DNA from: Penaeus vannamei
Lineage: Eukaryota > Arthropoda > Malacostraca > Decapoda > Penaeidae
DNA length: 64,000 bases
Assembly: GCF_042767895.1 (NCBI RefSeq)
Contig: NC_091589.1
Span: 19,290,770 to 19,354,769 of the forward strand
Reading direction: 5' to 3'
Below, in pieces: positions 25,601-40,944 of the stretch. Under the pieces are notes generated by a model. That model had not been told where the DNA came from. It ran no database searches and worked only from the letters and a program-made list of their open reading frames with translations. The position numbers were made by a program, and so were the translations under genes. Position 1 is the stretch's first letter. Every line of letters starts with the position of its first letter.

Positions 25601-28600
25601 TAATCTATTAATTTTCATACTAATAATGAAAATAAAAATAATGATAATATCATTATTATTGTTATTATAATGATTATTATTGTCATTATTATTTCTAAAA
25701 TTATCATTATTCTTATTTTCATTATAAAAATAGTTTTAATGATGAAAATGACCGTAATAATTAGCATAATAATCATTATAACTGCAATAATGATAATGAT
25801 AATAATGATAATCATGACGATAATGACAATAATGATGATAGTCATAAGAATAATGACAATGATGATAATAATGATGATAATAATAATCATAGAGTCCATT
25901 TATAATGAACTAAAGGCTAAAACTAATAAAATTTCAATAGAGAGAGAAAGGTCGAAAAAAAACCTTTTCTCTTTTAAATGATAATTATGATGATTTTAAT
26001 ATGAATTCAGGTAATTATCATGATTTTCATGATAATTCCTTTATTATTAACAATAATGATGAGAATTATCATGATAATGATAATAATAATGATGATAATA
26101 ATAATAAAAAGATAATTATAATGATAATTTTGATAATTACTGCAATAATTACAATAATAAACTCTATTCTAATAATTTTCATACTAATTAAAATCTAATA
26201 AAATCCCACAAATCGAAAAAACGGCAAAATCTGCAGCCTTTTGAGAGAAAGTTCGAAAAAAAAAGATTTTTCGCTTCTAAATGATAATCATGATGATTTT
26301 AACATGAATTCAGGTAATTATGATGAATTTCATGATAATTCCTTTATTATTAATAATAATGATAATGATTATAATGATAATGACAATAATAATGATAATA
26401 ATAATAATAAAATGATAATTATAATGATAATTTTGATAATTACTGCAATAATAGCAATAATGAACTCTATTCTAATAATTTTCATACTACTGATAACCAT
26501 AGCAATAATAGTAATATCATTATTATTCTTATTATAATGATTATTATTGTCATTATTTTTTCTAAAATTATTGTTATTATCGTTATAAAAATAGTTTTAA
26601 TGATGAAAATGACCGTAATAATTATCATAATAATCATTATAACTGCAATAATGATAATGATGATAATGATAATCATGACGATAATGACAATAATGATGAT
26701 AATGATGATAATAATAATCATAGAGTCCATTTATAATGAAATCAAGGCTAAAACTAATAAAATTCATAAAGTCGAATAAACGGGAAAATCTAGCGTATTA
26801 CATCCTTTTGAGAAAAAGGTCGAAAAAACCCTTTTTCGCTTCTAAATGATAATTGTGATGATTTTAACATGAATTCAGGTAATTATGATCATTTTCATGA
26901 TAATTCCTTTATTATTAAAAATAATCATGATAATTATGATGATAATGGCAATAATAATGATGATAATAATAATAAAAGGATAATTATATTGTTAATTTTG
27001 ATAATTACTGCAATAATAGCAATAATGAACTCTATTCTTATAATTTTCATATAAATTCTGACAATAGAAATAATAATAATATCCTTATTATTGTTATTAT
27101 AAAGAGTATTATTGTCCTAATTATTTCCAAAATTATCGTTATTCTTATTATCCATATAAAAATACTTACAATGATGAAAATGGCAATAATAATTAACATA
27201 ATAATCATTATAACTACAATAATGATAATGATAATAATGATAATCATGACGATAATGACAATAATGATGATAATCATAAGAATAATGACAATAAGGATGA
27301 TAATAATTATCATAGAATCCATTTATAATGAAATAAAGGCTAAAACTAATGATATCCCATTTGTCGAAAAAACGGCAAAATCTTGCGTATTACAGCCTTA
27401 TGAGAGAAAGGTCGAAAAAAAAACTTTTTTGCATGTAAATGATAATTATGATGATTTTATCATAAATTCAGGTAATTTTGAAGATTTTCATGATAATGCC
27501 TTTATTAATTATATTGATTTTAACAGGAATTCAGGTAATTATGATGATTTTCATGATAATGCCTTTATTATTAACAATAATGATGATAATTATGATGATA
27601 ATGACAATAATAATGATAATAAATAATGAGAATTATGATGATAATTTTGATAATTACTGCAATAATAGCAATAATGAACTCTATTCTAATAATTGTCATA
27701 CTAATAATGACAATAGAAATATTATTATTATTGTTATCATAAAGAGTATTTTTGTCATTATAATTTTTAAAAGTATCATTATTGTTATTATCATTATAAA
27801 AATAGTTATAATGATAAAAATGACAGTAATAATTAGCATAATAATCATTATAACTGCAATGCTGATAATGATAATAACGATAATCATGACGGTAATGACT
27901 ATAAAGATGATAATCATAAGAATAATGACAGTAATGATGATAATGATGATAATAATCATAGAGACCCTTTATAATGAATAAAGGCTAAAACTAATAAAAT
28001 GCCTAAAGTCGAAAAACCGGAAAATCTTGCGTGTTACAGCCTTGTGAGAGAAAGGTCGAAAAAATAACCTTTCTAGCTTTTAAATGATAATAATGATGAT
28101 TTTAACATTAATTCAGGTAAGTACTATGATTTTCATGATAATGCCTTAATTATTAACAATAATGAGGATAATTATGATGATAATGACAATAATAATGATG
28201 CTAATAATAATAAAATGAGTATTATAATGATAATTTTCATAATTACTGCAATAATAGCAATGATGTACTCTATTCTAATAATTTTCATACTAATTAAAAT
28301 CTAATAAAATCACATAAGTCGAAAAAACGGCAAAATCTGCAGCCTTTTGAGAGAAAGGTCGAAAAAAACCTTTTTCGCTTCTAAATGATAATTATGATAA
28401 TTTTAACAGGAATTCAGGTAATTATGATGATTTTCATGGTAATGCCTTTATTAACAATAATGATGATAATTATAATGATAATGACAATAATAATGATGAT
28501 AATAATAATAAAATGAGTATTATAATATAATTTTGATGATTACTGCAATAATAGCAATAATGAACTCTTTTTTAATAATTTTCATACTAATAATGACAAT

Positions 28601-28641
28601 AGAAATAATAGTAATATCATTATTATTATCATAATGGGTAT
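22608..28641 (+). repeat. Satellite array segment between element A copies 4 and 5
   Basis: Monomer starts are near 23153, 23455, 24050, 24636, 25180, 25412, 25975, 26275, 26846, 27435, 28079 and 28381. Short units are at 23153, 25180 (which has lost its first part), 25975 and 28079. The order GCATCTAAATG class, then TAAGTACTATG short class, then CTTCTAAATG/AGGAATTC class recurs here (27435, 28079, 28381) and elsewhere, which shows higher-order organisation. No genes. Confidence 0.88.
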
Positions 28642-28965
28642 TAAGAAGAATTCTATGATCTTGCTTTTTTCTTTGAAATACTTCCACGCAGACGCTCAGC
28701 CTACGCTATCTAACTTTTCAAATCTACACACCTACACATCCAACATTTAGTACATGCATCCTGTACTTTCCTTTCCACCCTTTCTTACACAACGCCTACA
28801 CACACTTACACAACACACACGGTTCCCGAACCTGCTGGAATCTTACATCTGTTCACTACAGAAAAAAAAATTTTCCCTTGAGAAAAAACTCGATAATCGC
28901 GGTTGAGCCCGGGCTCAACGAGACAACATAAGTCTACTGGGTCTGCGACCCGCTACAATTATTTA
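28642..28965 (+). mobile_element. Element A copy 5 (partner of copy 1)
   Basis: Near-identical to copy 1, including the GAACCTGCTGG variant and the perfect palindrome GTTGAGCCCGGGCTCAAC. A short stretch after CACTACAG reads as a run of A (28862-28870) where copy 1 has ACAAATC. This looks like a local sequence or consensus error. Confidence 0.75.
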
Positions 28966-31900
28966 GATTTTCATGATAAATCCTTTATTAATAACAATAA
29001 TGATCATAATTATGATGATAATGACAATAATAATGATGATAATGACAATAATAATGATGATAATCATAATAAAATGATAATTGTAATAATTTTGATAATT
29101 ACTGCAATAATAGCAAAAATCAATTCTATTCTAATAATTTTTATACTAATAATGACAATAAAAATAATAATAAGATAATTATTATTGTTATTATAATAAG
29201 TATTATTGTCATTATTTCTAAAATTATCATTTTTGTTATTATCATTAAAAGAATATTTATAATGATGAAAAGTACTGTAATAATTAGCATAATAATCATT
29301 ATAACTGCAATAATAATTATAATAATGATAATCATGACGATAATGACTAATCATAAAAATAATGACAATAATGATGATAATAATAATCATAGAGTCCATT
29401 TATAATGAAATAAATAATAAAACTAATCAAATCCCGAAAGTCGAAAATACGGCAAAATCTAGGGTATTACAGCCTTTTGAGAGAAAAGTCGAAAAAAAAC
29501 TTTTTCGCTGACAATTATGATTTTAACATGAATTCAGGTAATTATGATGATTTTCAGGATAATTCCTTTATTATTAACAATAATGATGATGATTATGATG
29601 ATAATGAGAATAATAATGATGATAATAATAATAAAATGATAATTATAATGATTATTTTCATAATTACTGCAATAATAGCAATAATAAACTCTATTCTAAT
29701 AATTTTCATATTAATAATGACAATAGAAATAATGATAATATCATTATTATTGTTATTATAATGATTATTATTGTCATTATTATTTCTAAAATTATCATTA
29801 TTGTTATTATCATTATAAAAATAGTTTTATTGATGAAAATGACCGTAATAATTAGCATTATAATCATTATAACTGCAATAATGATAATGATAATAATGAT
29901 AATCATGACGATAATGACAATAATTATGATAGTCATAAGAATAATGACAATAATGATGATAATGACGATAATAATAATCATAGCGTCCATTTATAATGAA
30001 ATCAAGACTAAAACTAATAAAATTTCAAAAGAGAGAGAAAGGTCGAAAAAAATCTTTTTCGCTTTTAAATGATAATTATGATGATTTTAACATGAATTAC
30101 GGTAATTTTCCTGATTTTCATGATAATTCCTTTATTATTAACAATGATGGTGATAATTATGATGATAATGACAATAATAATGATGATAATAATAATAACA
30201 AGATAATTATAATTATAATTTTGATAATTACTGCAATAATAGCAATATTGAACTCTATTCTAATAATTTTCATACAAATTAAAATCTAATAAAATCCCAT
30301 AAGTCGAAAAAACGGCAAAATCTGCAGCCTTTTGAGAGAAAGTTGGATAAAAAAAACTTTTTCACTTCGAAATCATAATTATATTGATTTTATTAGGAAT
30401 TCAGGTAATTATGATGATTTTCATGATAATGCCTTTATTATTAGCAATAATGATGATAATTATGATGATAATGACAATAATAATGATGATGATAATAATG
30501 AAATGATAATTATAATCATAATTTTGATAATTACTGCAATAATAGCAATAACGAACTCTTCTAATAATTTCATACTAATAATGACAATAGATATAAAAAT
30601 ATTATTATCTTTATTATAATGATTATTATTGTCATTATTATTTCTAAAATTATTATTATTGTTATTATCATTATAAAAATAGTTTTAATGATTAAAATGA
30701 CCGTAATAATTAGTATAACAATCATTATAACTGCAATAATGATAATGATATTAATGATAATCATGACCATAATGACAATAATGAAGATAGTCATAAGAAT
30801 AATGACAATGATGATGATAATGATGATAATAATAATCATAGACTCCATTTATAATGAAATCAAGGCTAAAACTAATAAAATTCCAAAAGTCGAAAAAAAC
30901 GGCAAAATCAAGCGTATTACAGCCTTCTGAGAGAAAAGTCGAAAAAAAACTTTTTCGCTTTTAAAAGATAATTATGATGATTTTAACATAAATTCAGGTA
31001 ATTATGTCGCTTTTCATGATAATTCCTTTATTATTAACAATAATGATGATAATTATGATGATAATGACAATAATAGTGATGATAATGATAATAAAATGAT
31101 AATTATAATGATAATTTTGATAATTACTGCATTAATAGCAACTCTATTCTAATAATTTTCATACAAATTATGACAATAGAAATAATAATAATATCATTAT
31201 TATTGTTATTATAAAGAGTATTATTGTCATTATTATTTCTAAAATTATCATTATTCCTATCATCCTTATAAAAATAGTTATAATGATGAAAATGGCAGTA
31301 ATAATAATAATTATAATCATTATAACTGCAATGATGATAATGATAATAATGATAATCATGACGATAATGACAATAATGATGATAATCATAAGAATAATGA
31401 CAATAAGGATGATAATGGTGATAATAATAATCATAGCGTCCATTTATAATGAAATAAAGGTTAAAACTAATAAAATCCCATAAGTCGAAGAAAACGGCAA
31501 AATCTTGCGTATTACAGCCTTATGAAAGGTAGAAAAAAAACCTTTTTTGCATCTAAATGATAATTATGATGATTTTATCATAAATTAAGGTAAATATGAA
31601 GATTTTCATGATAACGCCTTTATCAATAACAATAATGATGATAACTATGATGATAGTAACAATAATAATGATGATAATAAAAAATGAGAATTATGATGAT
31701 ATTTTTGATAATTATTGCAATAATAGCAATAATGAACTCTATTCTAATGATTGTCATACTAATAATGATAATAGAAATAATATTATTATTGTTATTATAA
31801 TGAGTATTATTGTCATTATTATTTTTAAAAGTATCATTATTGTTATTATCATTATAAAAATAGTTATAATGATAAAAATGACAGTAATAAATAGCATAAT

Positions 31901-32404
31901 AATCATTATAACTGCAATAATGATAATGATAATAATGATAATCATGACGATAATGACTATAATGATGACAATCATAAGAATAATGACAGTAATGATGATA
32001 ATGATGATAATAATAATCATAGAGACCATTTATAATGAATAAAGGCTAAAACTATTAAAATGCCAAACGCCGAAAAATCGCAAAATCTACCGTATTACAG
32101 CTTTGTGAGAGAAAGGTAAAAAAAACATTTCTCGCTTTTAAATGATAATAATGATGATTTTAACATTAATTCAGGTAATTACTATGATTTTCATGATAAT
32201 GCCTTTATTATTAACAATAATGAGGATAATTATGATGATAATGACAATAATAATGATGCTAATAATAATAAAATGAGTATTATAATGATAATTTTGATAA
32301 TTACTGCAATAATAGCAATAATGAGCACTATTCTAATAATTTTCATACTAATAATGACAATAGAAATAATAGTAATATCATTATTATTGTTATTATAATG
32401 AGTA
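28966..32404 (+). repeat. Satellite array segment between element A copies 5 and 6
   Basis: Monomer starts are near 29508, 30063, 30362, 30957, 31549 and 32133, in register with the segment at 2369-5920. The boundary TTTTTCGCTTTTAAATGATA at 30055-30075 is intact here and lost in the partner. Confidence 0.9.
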
Positions 32405-32725
32405 TTAAGAAGAATTCTATGATCTTGCTTTTTTCTTTGAAACACGTCCACGCAGACGCTCAGCCTTCGCTATCTCCCTTTTCAAATCTACATACCTACA
32501 CATCCAACATTTAGTAAATGCATCCTGTACTTTCCTTCCACCCTTTTTTACACAACGCCTACACCCACTTACACAACACACACGGTTCCCGAACCTACTG
32601 GAATCTTACATCTGTTCACTGCAGACGAATCTTTTCCCTTGAGCAAAAACTCCATATTCGCGGTTGAGCCTGGACTCAACGAGACAACTTATGTCTACTG
32701 GGTCTACGCCCTGCTACAATTATTT
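32405..32725 (+). mobile_element. Element A copy 6 (partner of copy 2)
   Basis: Same boundaries and junctions as copy 2. Private differences include CAGCCTTCGCTATC, TTAGTAAATGCATC, GAGCCTGGACTC and CGCCCTGCTACAATT. Confidence 0.75.
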
Positions 32726-35700
32726 AGATTTTCATGATAAATCCTTTATTATTAATAATAATGATGATAATTATGATGATAATGACAATAATAATGATGA
32801 TAATAATAATAAAATGATAATAATAATAATAATTTTGATAATTACTGCAATAATATCAATACTTAATTCTATTCTAATAACTTTTATATGAATAATGACA
32901 ATAAAAATAATAAGATAATTATTATTGTTATTATAATGAGTATTATTGTCATTATTATTTCTAAAATTATCATTTTTGTTATTATCATCATAAGAAGAGT
33001 TATAATGATGAAAATGTAATAATTAGCATAATAATCATTATAACTGCAATAATGATAATTATAATAATGACAATCATGACGATAATGACCATAATGATGA
33101 TAATCATAAAAATAATGACAATAATGATGATAATAATAATCATAGAGTCCATTTATAATGAAATAAAGGATAAAACTAATTAAATCCCAAAAGTCAAAAA
33201 TACGGCAAAATGACTTCGCTTTTAAATGATAAATATGGTAATTTTAACATGAATTCAGGTAATTATGATGATTTTCATATTTCCTTTATTATTAACAATA
33301 ATGATGATAATTATGATGATAATGACAACAAGAATAATGATAATAATAATAAAATGATAATTATAATTATAATTTGGATAATTACTGCAATAATAGCAAT
33401 AATGAACTCTATTCTAATAATTTTCTTACAAATTATGACAATAGAAATAATAATAATATCATTATTATTGTTATTATGAGGAGTATTATTGTCATTATTA
33501 TTTCTAAAATTATCATTATTTATATTATCCCTAAAAAAATAGTTATCATGATGAAAATGACAATAATAATTAACATAATAATCATTATAACTACAATAAT
33601 GATAATAATAATGATAATCATGACGATAATGACAATAATGATGATAATCATAAGAATAATGACAATAAGGATGATAATGGTGATAATATTAATCATAGAG
33701 TCCATTTATAATGAAATAAAGGCTAAAACTAATAAAATTCCAAAAGTCGAAAAACGGCAAAATCTTTCGTATTACAGCCTTATGAGAGAAAGGTCGAAAA
33801 AAAAACTTTTTTTTTGCATCTAAATGACAATTATGATGATTTTATCATAAATACAGATAATTATGAAGATTTTCATGATAATGCCTTTATTAATAACAAT
33901 AATGATGATAATTATCATGATAACGACAATATTAATGATAATAACAAAATGAGAATTATAATGATAATTTTAATAATTACTGCAATAATAGCAATTATGA
34001 ACTCTATTCTAATAATTGTCATACTAATAATGACAATAGAAATAATATTATTGTTATTATAATGAGTATTATTGTCATTCTTATTTTATTTTTGCGTATT
34101 GCAGCCTTGTGAGAGAAAGGTCGAAAAAAAACCTTTCTCGCTTTTAAATGATAATAATGTTGATTTTAACATTAATTCAGGTAAGTACTATGCCTTTATC
34201 ATTAAAAATAATGAGGATAATTATAATGATAATGATAATAATAATGATGATAAATATAATAAAAGGAGTATTTTAATGATAAATTTCATAATTACTGAAA
34301 TAATAGCAATAATGTACTCTATTCTAATAATTTTCATACTAATTAAAATCAAATAATATCCCATAAGTCGAAAAAACGGCAAAATCTGCAGCCTTTTGAG
34401 AAAAAGGTCGAAAAAATAACTTTTTCGCTTCTTAATGATAATTATGATGATTCTAACAGGAATTCAGGTAATTATGATGATTTTCATGATAATGCCTTTA
34501 TTATTAACAAGAATGATGATAATTATAATGATAATGACAATAATAGTGATGAGAATAATAATAAAATGATAATTATAATGATAATTTTCATAATTACTGC
34601 AATAATAGCAATAATGAACTGTAATCTAATAATTTTCATACTAATAATGATAATAGAAATAATAATAATATCGTTATTATTGTTATTATACTGATTATTA
34701 TTGTCATTATTATTTCTAAAATTATTATTATTGTTATTATCATTATAAGAATAGTTTTAATGATAAAAATGACCGTAATAATTAGTATAATAATCATTAT
34801 AACTGCAATAATGATAATGATAATAATGATAATCATGACGATAATGATAATAATGATGATAATCAAAAGAATAATGACAATAAGGATGATAATGGTAATA
34901 ATAATCATAGAGTCCAAATATAGTGAAATCAAAGCTAAAACAAAGAAAATTTCAAAAGTTGAAAAAACGGCAAAATCTAGCGTATTATAGCCTTCTGAGA
35001 GAAAAGTCGAAAAAAAACCCTTTTTCGCTTTTAAAAGGATAATTATGATGATTTTAACATGAATTCAGGTAATTATGATGATGTTCATGATAATTCCTTT
35101 ATTATTAACAATAATGGTGATAATTATGATGATAATGACAATGATAATGATGATAATAATAATAAAATGATAATTATAATGATAACTTTGATAATTACTG
35201 CAATAATAGCATTAATGAACTCTATTCTAATAATTTTCATACAAATTATGACAATAGATATAATAATAATATCATTACTATTGTTATTATAAAGAGTATT
35301 ATTTTCATTATTATTTCTAAAATTATCATTATTCATATTATCTTTATAGAAATAGTTATAATGATGAAAATGACAGTAATAATTAACATAATAATCATTG
35401 TAACTACAGTAATGATAATGATAATAATGATAATCATGACGATAATGACAATAATGACGATAATCTTAAGAATAATGACAATAAGGATTATAATGGTGAT
35501 AATAATCAAAGAGTCTATTTATAATGAAATAAAGGGTAAAACTTATAAAATCCTATAAGTCGAAAAAACGGCAAAATCTTGCGAATTACAGCCTTATGAG
35601 AGAAAGGCCAAAAAACAACAACCTTTTTTGCATCTAAATGATAATTATGATGATTTTATCATAAATTCAGGTAATTATGAAGATTTTCATGATAACGACT

Positions 35701-37264
35701 TTATTAATAACAATAATGATGATAATTATGATGATAATGACAATAATAATGATGATAATAATAAAATGAGAATTATAATGATAATTTTAATAATTACTGC
35801 AATAATAGCAATAATTAACTCTATTCTAATAATTGTCATACTAATAATGACAATAGAAATAATATTATTGTTATTTTAATGAGTATTATTGTCATTATTA
35901 TTTTTAAAAGTAACATTATTGTTATTATCATTATAAAAATAGTTATAATGATAAAAATGATAATCATTATAACTGCAATAATGATAATGATAATAACGAT
36001 AATCATGACGATAATGACTATAATGATGATAATCATAAGAAAAATGACAGTAATGATGATAATGATGATAATAATAATCATAGACCATTTATAATGAATA
36101 AAGGCTAAAACTAATAAAATGCCAAAAGTCGAAAAACAGCAAAATCTTGCGTATTATATCCTTGTGAGCGAAAGTTCGAAAAAAAACTTTCTCGCTTTTA
36201 AATGATAATAACTATGATTTTAACATTAATTCAGGTAAGTACTATGATTTTCATGATAATGCCTTTATTATTAACAATAATGAGGATAATTATGATGATA
36301 ATGACAATAATAATGATGATGATAATAATAAAATGAGTATCATAATGTTAATTTTCATAATTACTGCAATAATAGGAATAATGTAATCTATTCTAATAAT
36401 TTTCATACTAATTAAAATCTAATAAAATCCCATAAGTCGAAAAAAGCGGCAAAATCTGCAGCCTTTTGAGAGAAAGGTCGAAAAAAAACCTTTTTCGCTT
36501 CTAAATGATAATTATGATGATTTTAACAGGAATTCAGGTAATTATGATGATGTTCATGATAATGCCTTTATTATTAACAAGAATGATGATAATTATAATG
36601 GTAATGAAATAATAATAATAATAATAATAAAAAGATAATTATAATGATAATTTTCATAATTATTGCAATAATTGCAATAATGAACTCTAATCTAATAATT
36701 TTCATACTAATAATGACAATAGAAATAATGATATTATCATTATTGTTATTATTATAATGATTATTATTGTCATTATTATTTCTAAAATTATTATAATTGT
36801 TATTATCATTATAAAAATAATTATAATGATGAAAATGACCGTAATAATTAGCATAATAATAATTATAACTGCAATAATGATGATAATAATGATAATCACG
36901 ACGACAATGACAATAACGATGATAGTCATAAGAATAATGAAAATAATGATGATAATGATAATAATAATCATAGAGCCCATTTATAATGAAATCAAGGCTA
37001 AAACTATTAAAATTCCAAAAGTCGAAAAAACGGAAAAATCTTGCGTATTACAGGCTTTTGAGAGAAAAGTCGAAAAAAAAAACATTTTTCGCTTTTAAAT
37101 GATAATTATGATTTTAACATGATAATAATAAAATGATAATTAATATGATAATTTTGGTAATTACTGCAATAATAGCAATAATGTACTCTATTCTAGTAAT
37201 TTTCATACTTATAATGACAATAGAAATAATAGTAATATCATTTTTATTGTTATTATAATGAGTA
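32726..37264 (+). repeat. Satellite array segment between element A copies 6 and 7
   Basis: Monomer starts are near 33217, 33815, 34137, 34428, 35026, 35632, 36192, 36497 and 37089. At 34428-35175 this segment holds an ordinary monomer and a second start with AAAAGGATAATTATG. Its partner in the first block has the replaced patch there instead. Confidence 0.9.
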
Positions 37265-37586
37265 TTAAGAAGAATTCTATTATCGTGCTTTTTTCTTTGA
37301 AACACGTCCACGCAGACGCTCAGACTAAGCTATCTCCCTTTTCAAATCTTCACACCTACACATCCAATATTTAGTACATGCATCCTGTACTTTCCTTCCA
37401 CCCTTTTCTTAGACAACTCCTACACCCACTTACATAACACACACGGTTCCCGAACCTACTGGAATCTTACATCTGTTCACTGCAGACGAATCTTTTCCCT
37501 TGAGCAAAAACTCCATATTCGCAGTTGAGCCCGGACTCAACGAGACAACTTAAGTCTACTGGGTCTACGCCCCGCTACAATTATTT
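37265..37586 (+). mobile_element. Element A copy 7 (partner of copy 3)
   Basis: Shares the copy 3 variants (CTATTATCGTGC, CAGACTAAGC, TTAGACAACTCC). Same left junction (GAGTATTA) and right junction (TTAGATTTTCATG) as the other array copies. Confidence 0.75.
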
Positions 37587-39383
37587 AGATTTTCATGATA
37601 AATCCTTTATTATTAACAATAATGGTGATCATTATGATGGTAATGAAAATAATAATGATGATAATAATAATAAAATGATAATTATAATAATAATTTTGAT
37701 AATTACTGCAATAATAGCAATAATTAATTCTATTCTAATAATTTTTATACTAATAATGACAATAGAAATAATAATAAGATAATTATTATTGTTATTATAA
37801 TGAGTATTATTGTCATTATTATTTCTAAAATTATCATTTTTGTTATTATCATTATAAGAATAGTTATAATGATGAAAATGACAGTAATAATTAGCATAAT
37901 AATCATTATAACTGCAATAATGATAATTATAATAATGATAATCATGACGATAATGACTATAATGATGATAATCATAAAAATAATGACAATAATGATGATA
38001 ATGATGATAACAATAATCATAGAGTCCATTTATAATGAAATAGAGGATAAAACTAATCAAATCCCCAGAGTCGAAAATACGGCAAAATCTAGGGTATTAA
38101 GGCCTTATGAGAGAAAAGTCGAAAAAAAACCCTTTTTCGCTTTTAAATGATAATTATGATGATTGTAACATGAATTCATGCAATTATGATGATTTTCATG
38201 ATATTTCCTTAATTATTAACAATGATGATGATGATTATGATGATAATGACAATAATAATGATGATAATAATAATAAAATGATAATTACAATGATAGTTTT
38301 GTTAATTACTGATATAATAGCTATAATGAACTCTATTCTAATAATTTTCATACTAATAATGACAATAGAAATAATAATAATATCATTATTATTGATATTA
38401 TAATGATTATTATTGTCATAATTATTTCTAAAATTATTATTATTGTTATTATCATTACAAAAAAAGTTATAATAATGAAAATGACAGTAATAATTAGAAT
38501 AATAATCATTATAATTGCTAAAATAATAATGATAATGATGATAATCATGACGATAATGACTATAATAATGATAATCATAAAAATAATGACAATAAGGATA
38601 ATGATAATAATAATCATAGAGTCCATTTATAATGAAATAAAGGCGAAAACTAATAAAATCCCATGAGTCGAAAAAACGGCAAAATCTAGCGTAATACAGT
38701 TTTCTGAGAGAAGAGTAAAAAAAAAAAACGCTTTTTCTCTTTTAAATGATAATGATTATGATTTTAACATCAATCCAGGTAATTATAATGATTTTCATGA
38801 TAATAGCTTAATCATTAACAATAATGATGATAATTATGATGATAATGAGAATGTTATTGATGATAATAATAATGAAATTATAATTATAATAATAATTTTT
38901 ATAATTATTGCAATAATAGCAATAATGAACTCTATTCATACTAATGATGACAATAAAAATGATAATGGTATCATTATTATTGTTATTATAATGAGTATTA
39001 TTGTCATTATTATTTCTAAAATTATCATTATGTTATTATCATTATAAAAATAGTTATAATGATGAAAATGAAAGTAATAATTAGCATGATAATCATCATA
39101 GCTGCAATAATGATAATGATAATAATGATAATCATGAAGATAATGACAATAATGCTGATAATCATAATAACAAAAATAATGATGATAATGGTGATAATAA
39201 TAATCATAGAGTCCATTTATAATGAAATAAAGGCGAAAACAAGTAAAATCACAGAAGTTGAAAAACGGCAAATCTCGCATATTACAGTCCTATGAGAGAA
39301 AGGTCGAAAAAAAAACTTTTTCGCTTATAAATAATAATTATGATGCTTTTAACATTAATTCAGGTAATCATGATGATTTTCAT

Positions 39384-39443
39384 GATAATTCCCTCATAAT
39401 TAACAATAATGATGATAATTCCCTCATTATTAACAATAATGAT
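39384..39443 (+). repeat. 30-bp direct duplication (partner of 12841-12900)
   Basis: GATAATTCCCTCATAATTAA begins at 39384 and is repeated with one change at 39414. It is the same event as in the partner block. Confidence 0.85.
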
Positions 39444-40210
39444 GATAATTATGATGATGACAATAATAATGATGATAATAATAATAAAATGATAATTATA
39501 ATGATAATTTTGATATTTTTTGCAATAATAGGAATTATGAACTCTATTCTAATAATGTTCATACTAATAATGACAATAAAAATAATGATAATATCATTAT
39601 TATTGTTATAATAATGAGTATTACTGTCATTATTATTTCTAAAATTACCATTATTATTATTATCATTATAAAAATAGTTATAATGATGAAAGTGCCAGTA
39701 ATAATTAGCATAATAATTATAACTGCAAAAATAATAATGATAATAATGATAATCATGACGATATCGACTATAATAATGATAATAATAAGAATAATGACAA
39801 TATTGATGATAATGATGATAATATAATCATACAGTCCATTTATAATGAAATAAAGGCTAAAACTACCAAAATCCCAAAAGTCGAAAAACGGCAAAATATA
39901 GCGTATCACAGCCTTTTAATAAAACAGTGGAAAAAAAAACTTTTTCACTATTAAATGATAATTATGATGATTAATTAAGGTACTTATCGTGATTTTCATG
40001 ATAATTCCGTTATTATTAACAATAATGATGAAATGACAATAATAATGATGATTATAGTAATAAAATGATAATTATAATAATTGTGATAATTACTGCAATA
40101 ATAGCAATAATGAACTCTATTCTAATAATTTTCATACTAATAATGACAATAGAAATAATAATTATATCATTATTACTGTTATTATAATAAGTATTAGTCA
40201 TTATTTCTGA

Positions 40211-40944
40211 AATTATCATTGTTGTTATTATCATTATAAAAACAGTTATAATGATGAAAATGACAGCAATAATTAGCATAATAATCATTATGACTGTAAT
40301 AATGATAACGATAATGATAATTATGACGATAATGACTATAATGATGATAATAATAAGAATAATGGCAATAATGATGATAATGATGATAATAATAATCAGA
40401 GAATCCATTTATAATGAAATAAAGACTAAAACTAATAAAATGACAAAAATCGAAAAAACGGAAAAATTAGCGTATTACAGCCTTATGAGAGAAAGGTCGA
40501 AAAAAAAACTTTTCGCTTTTAAATGGTAATTATGATAATTTTCATGATAATTCCTTTATTTTTAAAAGTAATGATGATAATTATGATGATAATGACAATA
40601 ATAATGATTATAATAATAATAAAATGATAATTATAATGACAATTTTGATAATTACTGCAATAATAGCAATAACGAACTCTATTCTAATAATTTTCATACT
40701 AATAATGACAATAGAAATAATAATAATTTCATTATTATTGTTATTATAATGAGTATTATTGTCATTATTATTTCTAAAATTATCATTATTGTTATCATAA
40801 TTATAAAAATAGTTATAAGGATGAAAATGACAGTAGTGATTAGAATAATAATCATTATAACTGCAATAATGATAATGGTAGCAATGATAATCATGACGAT
40901 AATAACTATAATGATGATAATCATAGGAATAATGACAATAAAGA
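40211..40944 (+). repeat. 734-bp satellite stretch absent from the partner block
   Basis: The partner joins TTATTTCTGA (13658-13667) directly to TGATAATAATAATCATAGAG (13668 on). Here these two sequences are separated by 734 bp containing one linker (about 40440-40510) and parts of two monomers. The length is not a multiple of the monomer. Confidence 0.85.

Noticed and set aside
28862..28870. A-run difference between element A copies 5 and 1 as a real variant
   Set aside because: A run of A replacing CAAATC-type sequence at a single place looks like a base-calling or consensus error. I do not treat it as biology.
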